A stretch of 35,704 bases of DNA from CAYHZL01 sp964361075 (GCA_964361075.1 CAYHZL010000012.1:1-35704), one strand, 5' to 3'; positions 16,021-24,442 are shown, numbered from the stretch's first letter. Numbers and translations: made by a program. The notes: a model not told the origin generated them from the sequence alone.

Positions 16021-17088
16021 TTATTGTTTTCTGTTTTTCATTTGATAAATGTACGCTAAAATTTGTGCTACCGCTTTGAACAAATCTCCCGGAATTTGTT
16101 CGCCTATTTCTACTGCTTTGTATAACGCTCGTGCTAACGGTTTATCTTCAACAACAGGCACGCTGTGTTCCAACGCGATTTCCTTAATTTTTTTTGCAAT
16201 CAAATCAGCGCCCTTCGCCACCACTGTCGGTGCAGTCATGTTTTCTTGGTCGTACTGTAATGCAACAGCAAAGTGAGTTGGGTTGGTAATAATAACATCA
16301 GCTTTCGGTACTTCCTGCATCATACGTTTGCGCGACATTTGCAGTTGCAAATTTCTGATATGTCCTTTTATCTTCGGATCGCCTTCTGCCATTTTATTTT
16401 CTTCTTTTACTTCCTCTTTCGTCATCATTTGTTCTTTATTGAAATCGAACCGTTGGTACATATAATCAAGTGCTGCAATAACAATGTATGCAATCGCAAT
16501 TTTTATGCTGACAGAAAAACCGGACCGCATGATAAATGTAAAGATTGCTGTCGGATCGCTGTCCATTAACACAACGGCATCTTCAATAAGTTTTTCGATT
16601 GCAGAATATGCAATCACACCAACGATAGCTAACTTTACCAAACCTTTTAATAACTCTACAAATGACCGCTGTGAAAAAAACATTTTCTTTATTCCATTAA
16701 GCGGATTGATCTTTTTGAAATTTGGTTCAATAGCTTCCCACGAAAATGTAAATCCGACTTGCATAACATTAACAGCAACACCAAGAATCAGCATCACTGC
16801 CAAGATTGGGAAGAGAATGGAGCTGAGTGAAAATAACGCTAACGTAATATAATGATGGATAGATTCGCTTGTAATGTGAATGGTGTGTGCGGAACGCAAC
16901 ACCACTATTGTGAGAGACGAAATTTGCCGCAGCAGTACTGTACCGCCGATTGTAATGGTAAGCAGACCAAACAAAAGAATAACAGCAGAGTTTACTTCTA
17001 TACTCTTTGCTACTTGTCCTTTTTGCCGTGCGTCGCTTAGTTTCTTTCCCGACGCCTGCTCAGTTTTTTCTCCAGCATCGTCTGCCAT
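16021..17088 (-). CDS. flhB: Flagellar export switch protein FlhB
   Basis: The protein is 355 residues. The soluble start (ADDAGEKTEQASGKKLSDARQKGQVAKSIEV) is typical, with KTEQAS followed by ARQKGQVAKS. Four membrane segments follow, then the cytoplasmic domain with the self-cleavage site N269-P270-T271-H272 in ITNPTHFAVAL. Self-cleavage switches export from rod/hook to filament substrates, together with FliK. The start touches the stop of fliR. The C-terminus ends close to the family's usual position. The repeat J then separates it from flhA. Confidence 0.97.
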   Translation of the reverse strand: MADDAGEKTEQASGKKLSDARQKGQVAKSIEVNSAVILLFGLLTITIGGTVLLRQISSLTIVVLRSAHTIHITSESIHHYITLALFSLSSILFPILAVMLILGVAVNVMQVGFTFSWEAIEPNFKKINPLNGIKKMFFSQRSFVELLKGLVKLAIVGVIAYSAIEKLIEDAVVLMDSDPTAIFTFIMRSGFSVSIKIAIAYIVIAALDYMYQRFDFNKEQMMTKEEVKEENKMAEGDPKIKGHIRNLQLQMSRKRMMQEVPKADVIITNPTHFAVALQYDQENMTAPTVVAKGADLIAKKIKEIALEHSVPVVEDKPLARALYKAVEIGEQIPGDLFKAVAQILAYIYQMKNRKQ

Positions 17089-17876
17089 TATGATCTCATC
17101 AACTGCAAGAGCGTAAATGTTTCTCCTTCAAATTGCGACAGGAGTTTTTTCAAAATAAAAACATACATCGGAATACACGCAGTAAAAATAAAAAGCCCGA
17201 CCGCAATGTTAAGCCCCATGCTGATAACAAAAACCTGCATCTGAGGAACAACCCGCGATAATATTCCTAATCCAATTGTTGTCAAAAAAATTGCAGCGGT
17301 AATTGGGACTGAAATTTTTAATGCGATAATAAATACTGCACCGGTTAATTTTACAACGTGCAAAAGAAAATTATCTGAAAAAAACGGATTGAATGAAGCA
17401 ACAGGAATAATATCGAAACTTGATTTCAGCGCTTCTATGAGAAATAATTGTCCGTCCATAACAATAAATAAAAGAATGGCGACAATATATAAAAACTCGC
17501 CAATCACAGGCACTTGATCATTAAATTCCGGATTAAAAATACTTGCCATCGTCAATCCCATATCCGTGCCGATGAGATAACCGCCGAAGCGCACGCCATA
17601 AAACACGATTGAAATACCAAAGCCAATCATAATACCGACGAGAATTTCTTTCATCACATTGAGTAGCAGCGAGCCGAGCGTGAGCGCGCCGTTAACATTT
17701 ACAAATTGCGTTGAACCGCTTGCTGTAAAAAGTATGTACGCAAGAAAAATACTGATGCCAATTTTCACAGTGTTCGGCACTGATTCGTGAGAGAGCAACG
17801 GTGCAAAAGCAACCATCGCCAGTATGCGAACCAGAATAAACAAAAAGGTGATAAATTGTGAGATGTAAAATTCCAT
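17088..17876 (-). CDS. fliR: Flagellar export gate protein FliR
   Basis: About six membrane segments cover the length (FITFLFILVRILAMVAFAPLL; IFLAYILFTASG; ILVGIMIGFGISIVFYGVRFGGYLIGTDMG). The order and the FGGYLIGTDMGLTMASIFNPE region match FliR. ATG 17876 gives 262 residues, starting MEFYISQFITFLF; an in-frame TTG at 17897 would add seven residues. Neither start has a clear ribosome site, and coupling to fliQ (stop 13-34 bases upstream) is likely. FliP, FliQ and FliR together form the export gate core. Confidence 0.93.
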   Translation of the reverse strand: MEFYISQFITFLFILVRILAMVAFAPLLSHESVPNTVKIGISIFLAYILFTASGSTQFVNVNGALTLGSLLLNVMKEILVGIMIGFGISIVFYGVRFGGYLIGTDMGLTMASIFNPEFNDQVPVIGEFLYIVAILLFIVMDGQLFLIEALKSSFDIIPVASFNPFFSDNFLLHVVKLTGAVFIIALKISVPITAAIFLTTIGLGILSRVVPQMQVFVISMGLNIAVGLFIFTACIPMYVFILKKLLSQFEGETFTLLQLMRS

Positions 17877-17909
17877 TTTGGTATTAAAAGCGGACAAGTT
17901 TTTACAACA

Positions 17910-18179
17910 TTACTTAATAATGTTCGGAATCTGGTTAAACAAATTTACTGTAAATGCAACGGTTATATCAATCATCCACGGAAGTAATAACACTAACAGC
18001 AGTGCAACCACAAATGCTTTCGGAACAAACGTCAGCGTCATTTCTTGAATTGATGTTGCCGCTTGAAAAATTGAAATAAGAAGTCCGAGCACCATGCCCA
18101 CCACAAGTACCGGACCGGCGAGCAACAGAATTGTATAAAATGCTTCTCGAATAATATTCACAACAAATGTTTCCGACAT
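17910..18179 (-). CDS. fliQ: Flagellar export gate protein FliQ
   Basis: The protein is 89 residues, the normal length, with two membrane helices (AFYTILLLAGPVLVVGMVLGLLISIF and VPKAFVVALLLVLLLPWMI) joined by QAATSIQEMTLTFVPK, which is the FliQ hallmark. AAGGAAAA lies at good spacing before the ATG. It is separated from fliP by a 237-base gap filled by repeat C, which breaks the usual tight fliP-fliQ join. Confidence 0.95.
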   Translation of the reverse strand: MSETFVVNIIREAFYTILLLAGPVLVVGMVLGLLISIFQAATSIQEMTLTFVPKAFVVALLLVLLLPWMIDITVAFTVNLFNQIPNIIK

Positions 18180-18192
18180 AGTGTTTTCCTTC

Positions 18193-18411
18193 GTAACTAC
18201 TCACCAAAAAAAATTAAGCCACAGAAGGGCATCTCTAAAAACATCGTCGTCATTGCGAGGGAGCGAAGCGACCGAAGTTCCGAAGGAATCCCTTCGGGAC
18301 AATCTTTCAATTAAAAAGAAAAAACGAGATTGTGCCGAAGGCATTCCGTTGGAACTTCGCCAAAGAACGGCTCGCAATGACAATTTTTTTTAGGTTTTTA
18401 GAGATGCCCTT
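18193..18411. repeat. Compound palindromic element C (CTCTAAAAAC ends, with a lone GTAACTACTCA end)
   Basis: AAGGGCATCTCTAAAAAC (18225-18242) and GTTTTTAGAGATGCCCTT (18394-18411) are perfect 18-bp inverted ends. Inside lies a broken CATTGCGAGGGAGCGAAGCG...CTCGCAATGAC palindrome, a type known as a dispersed repeat in several bacterial groups, with CCGAAGG-type modules set into it. A single GTAACTACTCACC end (18193-18205), without a partner, precedes it. It sits between fliP and fliQ. Open frames on both strands here are not genes. Confidence 0.8.
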
Positions 18412-18416
18412 TCCTT

Positions 18417-19178
18417 CTAACCAAAACTTTGCATCAACGAACCGATGAGCAAGTTCCAACCATCAACTAAAATGAATAATAATATTTTGAACGGCAGCGA
18501 GATCATCATCGGCGGCAACATCATCATACCCATCGACATCAGGATTGTGCTGACAACAACATCAATAATGAGGAACGGAATAAAAATGACAAATCCAATA
18601 ATGAAGCCTGCGCGTAATTCACTTATTGCATACGCGGGAACCAGCACAAGCGTCGGTATATCGTCACGTTTTTCAGGACGCTCGATGTTTGCAAGTTTCA
18701 CAAACAACGCCAAATCTTTTTCGCGCGTTTGCCGAAACATAAACTGTCGAATTGGTTCGATCCCTTTGTAGTAGGCAACATCTTGCTGTAATTTTCCATT
18801 GAGATACGGCTGCAATGCTTCAGTATTTACTTTGTTCCATGTCGGCGCCATGATGAAAAAAGTTAAGAACATTGCAAGCCCTATAATTATCTGGCTCGGC
18901 GGCATTTGTGCAGTACCAAGCGCTTGTTTCAAAAAATGAAAAACAATGATGATGCGTGTGAACGCAGTCGTCATAATCATTAATGCAGGTGCAAGTGAAA
19001 GCACTGTCATCAATGCGAGAATTTGCAATGTCGTTGAAACATCGCGCGGATTGGATGAACGTCCAACATCAACTGCAATTTTTGGAAGTACAATGGGCTG
19101 TTGTGCGAACAATGTTTCTGAACTGCAAACGATAAGTAAAAAAAGAAATGAAAGGGGTACTAATTTTTGACATTTCAT
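18417..19178 (-). CDS. fliP: Flagellar export gate protein FliP
   Basis: The protein is 253 residues with an N-terminal signal peptide (LVPLSFLFLLIVCSSETLFA). ILALMTVLSLAPALMIMTTAFTRIIIVFHFLKQALGTAQMPPSQIIIGLAMFLTFFIM follows in order, the FliP signature; the segment PPMMISLPFKILLFILVDGW closes the protein. Four membrane helices are expected after the signal. It overlaps fliO by 4 bases. FliP starts assembly of the export gate. Confidence 0.97.
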   Translation of the reverse strand: MKCQKLVPLSFLFLLIVCSSETLFAQQPIVLPKIAVDVGRSSNPRDVSTTLQILALMTVLSLAPALMIMTTAFTRIIIVFHFLKQALGTAQMPPSQIIIGLAMFLTFFIMAPTWNKVNTEALQPYLNGKLQQDVAYYKGIEPIRQFMFRQTREKDLALFVKLANIERPEKRDDIPTLVLVPAYAISELRAGFIIGFVIFIPFLIIDVVVSTILMSMGMMMLPPMMISLPFKILLFILVDGWNLLIGSLMQSFG

Positions 19179-19642
19179 GGTTGCGATTTTTTACGGGATT
19201 TATAAAGCGTTTGACGTACAATGTGTTCCTCGTCGTACTTTTCAATTGGGTTCACCGGTACAACAGTGCGCAAAGGTTGTGATGGTTTTCCCTTCGAAGC
19301 AAATCCGAGTTGTTCCGTGAACAGAGAGAAAAAAGAACGGACGTTTGCGCTTTGTTTTTCTTTTTGTATTTCATTCTGCACAAGCGTACCGGTTGGCATT
19401 TCAGAAAGCGTAGTGATTGAGTGATCGGTAACGCCAACCAACAGTATTTTATTCTCAACCTGAATTGCATACACCGCACGTTTCGGCTGCAAATGCAGCG
19501 TGCCAATAATATTCATTGCAAGGCGCGTATCGCCTGCCGGTTTTCCAAACGAAGAAAACTTTTTCAACGCCCACAGCGTTCCGCCAATTAAACCAACAAC
19601 AAGAAGCAGCGAAAACAATGCTTTAATCCAGAGCCATTCCAT
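19175..19642 (-). CDS. fliO: Flagellar export assembly protein FliO
   Basis: The protein is 155 residues with one N-terminal membrane helix (LWIKALFSLLLVVGLIGGTLWAL), then a small cytoplasmic domain with the FliO pattern (IIGTLHLQPKRAVYAIQVENKILLVGVTDHSITTLSEM). The remainder is basic and poorly conserved. Its start overlaps the fliN stop (TAATG) and its stop overlaps fliP. FliO helps FliP assemble in the membrane. The assignment rests on the domain pattern plus gene order. Confidence 0.9.
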   Translation of the reverse strand: MEWLWIKALFSLLLVVGLIGGTLWALKKFSSFGKPAGDTRLAMNIIGTLHLQPKRAVYAIQVENKILLVGVTDHSITTLSEMPTGTLVQNEIQKEKQSANVRSFFSLFTEQLGFASKGKPSQPLRTVVPVNPIEKYDEEHIVRQTLYKSRKKSQP

Positions 19643-20079
19643 TATTTTTTTAATCCTTTTATTCTGTCCGCAGGGTCAATAAGTGTGGTAATACGGATAC
19701 CAAAATGTTTATCAATAACAACCACTTCACCTTCTGCCATTTTTTTTCCGTTGATGAGAATATCTACCGGTTCGCTGGCAAGTTTTTCAAACTCGATAAT
19801 TGAGCCGCGCTCTAATTCCAAAATATCGCGGATATACATTTGTCGTCTGCCAAGCTCAATAGAAATGGAAAGTTGAATATCATACAACATATCGAGTTTG
19901 CGGTCATTCTTTTCGCCGCTTGAAGTGCCATCTTGTTCAAACGATTCAAATTCTGCTTTATCGGGCGATTTAGCAGGGGCTGCAGAAGCTGCTGCCGTCA
20001 TCTCTTCTTCTTGCTGAAGCATCATCGCTTCAATTTCAGCTTCACTCATTTTGGTTGTATCTACTGCACTGTCTGCCAT
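19642..20079 (-). CDS. fliN: Flagellar motor switch protein FliN
   Basis: The protein is 145 residues. The first 65 residues are acidic and low in complexity. The C-terminal SpoA/C-ring domain is clear: LDMLYDIQLSISIELGRRQMYIRDILELERGSIIEFEKLASEPVDILINGKKMAEGEVVVIDKHFGIRITTL covers it in the FliN order. AGAGG lies before the ATG. It forms the lower C-ring with FliM and FliG and binds FliH during export. Its length fits FliN rather than the longer FliY, as no CheC domain is present. Confidence 0.95.
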   Translation of the reverse strand: MADSAVDTTKMSEAEIEAMMLQQEEEMTAAASAAPAKSPDKAEFESFEQDGTSSGEKNDRKLDMLYDIQLSISIELGRRQMYIRDILELERGSIIEFEKLASEPVDILINGKKMAEGEVVVIDKHFGIRITTLIDPADRIKGLKK

Positions 20080-20082
20080 AAT

Positions 20083-21090
20083 TTATGCCTCTTTTAATTT
20101 TTCTGAAGTATTGAACTCTCTTGTAATTTTTACGGCGCGCATATTTTCAAAAACTCCCGGCGTTCCGTAATATTTTTTTTGTCCGCCAACATACACCAAA
20201 CATTCCGCATTGGATCGTTGGTCTAAACGAATAACATCGCCAATAGAAAGATCCAATAATTCTTTGAGAGAAACGTCGGCGCCTCCTAATTCTGTTGTAA
20301 CCATGGTTTCTGTAATGCCAACATAGCGTTGTAAAATTTGTGGAGTTGTGGGATCTTTTTTTCTGTTTGCGTTTGATGTGCCAACATGCTGTGCATTTAA
20401 TTTTGAAAGAACATCTTCTAATGCAAATGTCGGGTAACACAGATTCATCATATATTGCTGATTGCCAATAGAAATTTCTAACGACACGACAAGCACAATT
20501 TCGCTTCCCGATGTTACTTGCACAAAATCTGCTTCGCTTTCATAGCGATCGTATGTGAATGTGAGATTTGCAATCGTATGCCATACTTTATGAAGATCAA
20601 CAAAAACTCGCTGCATAATTCCACGAACAACATTTTGTTCGATTTGTGTAATTTGCCGGGTTTTTTTTGTTGCATCGCCATTGCCGCCGAGCAATCGTTC
20701 GACAAGTGCAAACACTAATTGCGGGTTCAACTCAATAACACCAAGTCCATCAGATTCTTCAATTCTGAAAATATACAAACTGCTCGGATTGCTGATGGAG
20801 AGAACAAATTCGGAATAGAATAATTGATCAACCGATGTAACACTGATGTTCACCAACGTTTGAAGTTTGGTAACTAAAAAAGAGGAAAATGATTCGCTGA
20901 AATTTTCATGAATGGTCTGCAACGTGCGAATTTGATTTTTCGATATACGGTTCGGTAAACGGAAATCAAATGTTACTGCTTCACGCTCACGTGACTCGCG
21001 TTCTTTCAACACATCTTCGACAGCACCACCACCGGTACTAATACCTGCAAGGAGACTATCTATTTCAGACTGGGAAAGTAATTCAGCCAC
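20083..21090 (-). CDS. fliM: Flagellar motor switch protein FliM
   Basis: The protein is 335 residues. It starts at a GTG with a good ribosome site (AAGAAGGA) and reads LLSQSEIDSLLAG, the conserved N-terminal CheY-P-binding segment. The middle CheC-like domain has FDFRLPNRISKNQIRTLQTIHENFSESFSSFL. The C-terminal SpoA domain (GGADVSLKELLDLSIGDVIRLDQ) ends it. It binds phospho-CheY and sits between FliG and FliN in the C-ring. Confidence 0.97.
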   Translation of the reverse strand: MAELLSQSEIDSLLAGISTGGGAVEDVLKERESREREAVTFDFRLPNRISKNQIRTLQTIHENFSESFSSFLVTKLQTLVNISVTSVDQLFYSEFVLSISNPSSLYIFRIEESDGLGVIELNPQLVFALVERLLGGNGDATKKTRQITQIEQNVVRGIMQRVFVDLHKVWHTIANLTFTYDRYESEADFVQVTSGSEIVLVVSLEISIGNQQYMMNLCYPTFALEDVLSKLNAQHVGTSNANRKKDPTTPQILQRYVGITETMVTTELGGADVSLKELLDLSIGDVIRLDQRSNAECLVYVGGQKKYYGTPGVFENMRAVKITREFNTSEKLKEA

Positions 21091-21110
21091 AACAGTAATC
21101 CTTCTTTAAA

Positions 21111-21665
21111 TTATTGAATAATAAATTTGCTGAAATATACTTGATGAACTTTTTCGGGACGTAACGTTTTGTTTAATGCGGTTTTAATTTCTTTGCGCAG
21201 CGCTTCTCTATTTGTTTGATCATCAAGTTGTTCCAAAGTTTTTGCGCCAAAAATTGTATTTAACGCATCGCGCACTAACACATCTTTTCCCTCAATAGCT
21301 TTTAACTCTTCTTCATCCGCTACTTCGATTCCAACTGTTGCAAGAAGAAAACGCGCACCACCTGTGCCGGCAGGATTGATAATGATATCCTTCACAGCAA
21401 AAACATATTTGCCGGGATTTTTTACTTCTTCTGCTGAAGCGTTTTCTTCCACACCATCTGCATTTTTCGTGTGCTCGTTTTTTGTTTTTTGCGAATCACC
21501 ACTGCTCATTTTCGGAACAACAAAAATGGTAATAAGAAAATAGACGATAACAATTTGTAGAATGAACACCCCTCCGCCAATCATTAACATTTTGGACATG
21601 GGCATTCCTTTGCTTTCGCTTTGTGATGGAACTCCTTCAACAGATTTTTCAGGTTGTATAGCCAT
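21111..21665 (-). CDS. fliL: Flagellar basal body-associated protein FliL
   Basis: The protein is 184 residues. It has one membrane helix near the N-terminus (MLMIGGGVFILQIVIVYFLITIFVV), an acidic linker, then a periplasmic domain with the FliL pattern (YVFAVKDIIINPAGTGGARFLLATVGIEV; LVRDALNTIFGAKTLEQL; EIKTALNKTL). It sits around the stator and supports torque. GGAG precedes the ATG. It is the first gene after a sigma-54 promoter and leads fliM-N-O-P. Confidence 0.92.
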   Translation of the reverse strand: MAIQPEKSVEGVPSQSESKGMPMSKMLMIGGGVFILQIVIVYFLITIFVVPKMSSGDSQKTKNEHTKNADGVEENASAEEVKNPGKYVFAVKDIIINPAGTGGARFLLATVGIEVADEEELKAIEGKDVLVRDALNTIFGAKTLEQLDDQTNREALRKEIKTALNKTLRPEKVHQVYFSKFIIQ

Positions 21666-21694
21666 AATATTATTCTCCGGTTTTCTATCAATAT

Positions 21695-21711
21695 TTACAA
21701 AGGTTATGCCA
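21695..21711 (-). promoter_or_regulatory. Sigma-54 promoter of fliL operon (P3)
   Basis: Read on the minus strand: TGGCAT-AACCT-TTGTAA. The GG of -24 and the G of -12 have the required 10-base spacing. The -12 reads TTGT where TTGC is the usual form; the other two promoters here share this. It lies about 30 bases before the fliL ATG. The bases TCTC just upstream are shared with P1. Confidence 0.75.
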
Positions 21712-21772
21712 GAGAGAATCAGTGTATTTGGGCTGAAAAGGAACTAATACAAAAAATAATTTACGCAGGTAT

Positions 21773-21783
21773 GGCTAATATTC
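21773..21783 (-). promoter_or_regulatory. Candidate enhancer (UAS) for P3
   Basis: Plus-strand GGCTAATATTC, followed by ATCAGGTGA, 62 bases upstream of the -24 element. The same string occurs upstream of P1 and P2. Confidence 0.6.
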
Positions 21784-21810
21784 ATCAGGTGAGCCAGTTT
21801 GTAAAAAGGT

Positions 21811-21843
21811 AGTACCGGCAGTTTGCCTATTACTGCCGGTACT
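21811..21843 (-). terminator. Hairpin terminator after flgE
   Basis: AGTACCGGCAGT / ACTGCCGGTACT is a perfect 12-bp stem with a 9-base loop. On the minus strand ACCTTTTTA follows it. It lies after flgE and repeat F, and before the fliL enhancer and promoter, so it separates the two transcription units. Confidence 0.75.
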
Positions 21844-21883
21844 ATTTTGAGGTAAGGTTGAGAGGATAGTACAAACTAATTTT

Positions 21884-21967
21884 GTATCTACTCAGTCATG
21901 CCATGAGTTTGTCTAATTTTCAAAAAGTAACTCATGGCATGACTTTAAATGCACGGTGAGTAGTTAT
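21884..21967. repeat. Palindromic element, GTAACTACTCA family with ATGCCATGAGT core (copy F, short form)
   Basis: The element is 84 bp. The ends GTATCTACTCAG and GTGAGTAGTTAT flank the inverted core AGTCATGCCATGAGT / ACTCATGGCATGACT. Its reverse complement matches element D over the first 48 and last 25 bases, but it lacks the nested sequence found in D. It starts 3 bases after the flgE stop codon. Confidence 0.85.
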
Positions 21968-21970
21968 CTA

Positions 21971-23254
21971 TTATCTTTTAATACTCATTAACTCTTGAAG
22001 AAACTCATCGCTTGTTGTGATAACTTTCGCATTAGCTTGGAAGCCACGTTGTGCGACAATCATTTTGGTGAATTCTTCCGCGAGATCAACGTTTGACTGT
22101 TCGAGCGCGCCGGCTTGAATATTACCGTCACTTACAGTTTCAACTGTGCCGACAATTGGAGCACCGGAATTTGATGTCGTGTCATATAAACTTCCGCCTA
22201 CTCGTTCAAGCCCGTTCGGGTTGTTGAAGTTTGCAACAAGCAATTGGCCTAATACTTGTCTCTGACCATTCGAAAAACTGCCGCGGATGGTACCATCATT
22301 TTCAAAATCAATGGAATTCAAAGTGCCTGATGCATACCCATTCTTTTTTTCACCGAAAATAGACGATGGCTTTGTTGTTTGAGAAAGGTCTCCACCTACC
22401 TTATTCAAATTTGCACTGTCGAATAATTTTATTGTAACATCAGAAGCACCTGTGCCCGGAGCAAACGTCAAGCTTGTATCAGCAGGCGGCGCAAGAGTGT
22501 TCGCAAATGTTTTTACCGTTCCATCTGAATTAAAGGTAATAGTACCGGCATCACTACCGGCTGTTGGCACCGCTGCCGATCCTGTTGGAAACGCAACTTT
22601 CCAATCCCATGCGTTCACTGCAGTTTTGGTAAATGTTAAGGTAATATTGTGCTGCGTGCCAAGTGAATCATACACGGTTACAACTGAATTTGTTGTATCG
22701 CCAACTTTTGCTGATGCATCTAAATTACCGCTCAATTTAATTTCGGTGCTTGCCTGTGGAGCGCTGGTTACGCCTTTTGGAATTATGATGTTTTGTAAAC
22801 TAGTACCGGTGGGCAGCACACCAACAGCATCAGCTAATTTTCCTTGAACAACTGCACCATCACCATTCACTAATTGACCAAGACTATTGAATTTAAATGC
22901 ACCAACGCGTGTGTAAGAATTCTTGCCGCCTACTTTTGCAATAAAGAATCCGCTGCCTTGCAGTGCAAGGTGCGTTTTTTCACCGGTAATTTCTGTATTA
23001 CCAACTGAAAAGTTTGTATCTATTGAACTCACATTCATACCTAAACCAATTTGCATTGGATTAGTACCGCCGTTGAGTGTTGTCGGGGATGATGCGCCGC
23101 GAAGTGTTTGTGCGAATGATTCGCTGAAGTTAACTCTGCTGGCTTTGAAACCAATAGTGTTAATGTTTGAAACGTTGTTACCGATAACGTCCATCATTGT
23201 TTGATGATTACGCAAACCGGATACGCCTGAATAGAGAGAACGAAGAAAACCCAT
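21971..23254 (-). CDS. flgE: Flagellar hook protein FlgE
   Basis: The N-terminal rod/hook signature is MGFLRSLYSGVSGLRNHQTMMDVIGNNVSNINTIGFK. GSGFFIA and YTRVGAFKFNSLGQLVNGDG mark the FlgE core. The middle domain is variable. The C-terminal helix region is GALEQSNVDLAEEFTKMIVAQRGFQANAKVITTSDEFLQEL. The start is taken at ATG 23254, since GGAGG (23260-23264) lies 5 bases before it; the ATG at 23266 would put the ribosome site inside the gene. This gives 427 residues. It forms the curved hook and is exported by the type III system, with length set by FliK. No cysteine is visible, so the lysinoalanine cross-link of spirochaete hooks is not expected. Confidence 0.96.
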   Translation of the reverse strand: MGFLRSLYSGVSGLRNHQTMMDVIGNNVSNINTIGFKASRVNFSESFAQTLRGASSPTTLNGGTNPMQIGLGMNVSSIDTNFSVGNTEITGEKTHLALQGSGFFIAKVGGKNSYTRVGAFKFNSLGQLVNGDGAVVQGKLADAVGVLPTGTSLQNIIIPKGVTSAPQASTEIKLSGNLDASAKVGDTTNSVVTVYDSLGTQHNITLTFTKTAVNAWDWKVAFPTGSAAVPTAGSDAGTITFNSDGTVKTFANTLAPPADTSLTFAPGTGASDVTIKLFDSANLNKVGGDLSQTTKPSSIFGEKKNGYASGTLNSIDFENDGTIRGSFSNGQRQVLGQLLVANFNNPNGLERVGGSLYDTTSNSGAPIVGTVETVSDGNIQAGALEQSNVDLAEEFTKMIVAQRGFQANAKVITTSDEFLQELMSIKR

Positions 23255-23278
23255 GATGACCTCCAAGTGGATTTGTTG

Positions 23279-23343
23279 TTAAAAATTGATTCAATATCAA
23301 TCGGACATCGAATCACGAGCATCCTCATAAAGGTCCTGCTCGT
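23279..23343 (-). other. Two hairpins in the gap before flgE
   Basis: ATTGAT-TCAAT-ATCAAT (about 23285-23301) reads on the minus strand as a short stem followed by five T. ACGAGCA / TGCTCGT (23315-23343) is a 7-bp stem with a 15-base loop. They may be a weak attenuator or an RNA-stability element ahead of the highly expressed hook gene. No promoter was recognised in this gap. Confidence 0.35.
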
Positions 23344-23373
23344 ATGTTTATTTGTTAAAAAGAACTGTAAAAC

Positions 23374-23760
23374 TTATCCTGCTATAATTGCACTATCAAT
23401 TTTTGTGAACACGTGTTCTTTCATTGTATCATTCGTCATCGTTGTTACAACAGTTCTGTTGGGAACATTCACAATAAATGCCATATCACGTAAGAAGACT
23501 AATGAATCGTGTGCGCCTTTTGCTTCCGCTTTGCTCATCGCATTTTGCAATTTTGTTACATCATCCTGATTCAGCGAAATATTTCGTGAGTCGAGTCGGC
23601 TTTGTGCATGTTTCGAAAATTGAATTCCCTGCAATTCTTTTTGAAATACTTTTTCAAACGATTGCTCTATCGGTAATTCAATCGGCGATCTTTTCTGAAG
23701 ACCTTCAACTCCGCCGATTGGAATAAATGGCAACGATATGCCGTTTATCATTTCAGCCAC
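23374..23760 (-). CDS. TIGR02530-type flagellar operon protein (Flg_new family)
   Basis: The protein is small, with the family core FSKHAQSRLDSRNISLNQDDVTKLQNAMSKAEAKGAHDSLVFLRDMAFIVNVPNRTVVTTM, and ends in VFTKIDSAIIAG. Proteins of this family sit between flgD and flgE in many flagellar operons; their role is not well known. The start is taken at GTG 23760, because GGAGG (23766-23770) stands 5 bases before it and it overlaps the flgD stop by 8 bases. This gives 128 residues. A TTG at 23772 would include the ribosome site, so it is less likely. Confidence 0.88.
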   Translation of the reverse strand: MAEMINGISLPFIPIGGVEGLQKRSPIELPIEQSFEKVFQKELQGIQFSKHAQSRLDSRNISLNQDDVTKLQNAMSKAEAKGAHDSLVFLRDMAFIVNVPNRTVVTTMTNDTMKEHVFTKIDSAIIAG

Positions 23761-24442
23761 GCTTTCCTCCAATTTCTAAAACATCCGATAAATTAATTTC
23801 AATACCGTTCATCATTAAGACTGTGCCTTGTTGTGTATAGCGCACCGAACTTATTGTTCCCCACACATACGTTTGTGGTGCAGTGCCTACAACTTTACCA
23901 TCGGCATCTTTGGCTTCAATCTTGAATGAATATTTTCCGGTAGGCAATCTATTGCCAAATTTATCTGTTCCATCCCACGTTATATCATTATCGCCTTTAT
24001 CTGTTTTCGAGGTAGCAAATTCAGTTACTAATTCATTCTTTTCGTTATACACAGAAACTTTTACTGTAGATGCACGTTCGGCTAATGTATAACCAAGAGA
24101 GACATCGTTACTGCCATCATAATGCACCGTGTTTCCCGTCGCTTTTACTTCTTTGCCGATAAGCGTTGCAGACATCGTATTGTTAATTGATTGCGACATT
24201 ATGTAACTCGCATCCAAGCTTTGTTTCAAACTGCTGTTAATATTTGTCAACTGCTCAACAGAACCAAACTGCGCCAACTGCGAGGCAAACTCTGTACCTT
24301 TTAATGGATTGAGTGGATCTTGAAATTTGAGTTGTTGAATTAATAACTTTAAAAAATCGTCTTTACCGAGTGTACTGTTGCCGCGTGTTTGTACAGATGG
24401 TGTTGTTGAATTTGAAAATTGTACTGCCTCGCTTGCGTTCAT
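23753..24442 (-). CDS. flgD: Flagellar hook cap assembly protein FlgD
   Basis: The protein is 229 residues. The N-terminal motif LGKDDFLKLLIQQLKFQDPLNPLKGTEFASQLAQFGSVEQLTNIN is diagnostic. A FLIG/Tudor-like beta domain follows (VKVSVYNEKNELVTEF; NDITWDGTDKFGNRLPTGKYSFKIEA). It is the scaffold that caps the growing hook. AAAGGA lies before the ATG. It is in one unit with fliK, the TIGR02530 gene and flgE. Confidence 0.96.
   Translation of the reverse strand: MNASEAVQFSNSTTPSVQTRGNSTLGKDDFLKLLIQQLKFQDPLNPLKGTEFASQLAQFGSVEQLTNINSSLKQSLDASYIMSQSINNTMSATLIGKEVKATGNTVHYDGSNDVSLGYTLAERASTVKVSVYNEKNELVTEFATSKTDKGDNDITWDGTDKFGNRLPTGKYSFKIEAKDADGKVVGTAPQTYVWGTISSVRYTQQGTVLMMNGIEINLSDVLEIGGKRG

Noticed and set aside
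18181..18393. Open frames on both strands with SLRGSEATE / RNDDDV-like protein
   Set aside because: These are typical translations of the CATTGCGAGG dispersed palindrome, not of genes.
23267..23373. A fourth sigma-54 promoter before flgE
   Set aside because: No TGGCA-N5-TTGT match and no GGCTAATATTC motif was found there; flgE probably shares the fliK promoter.
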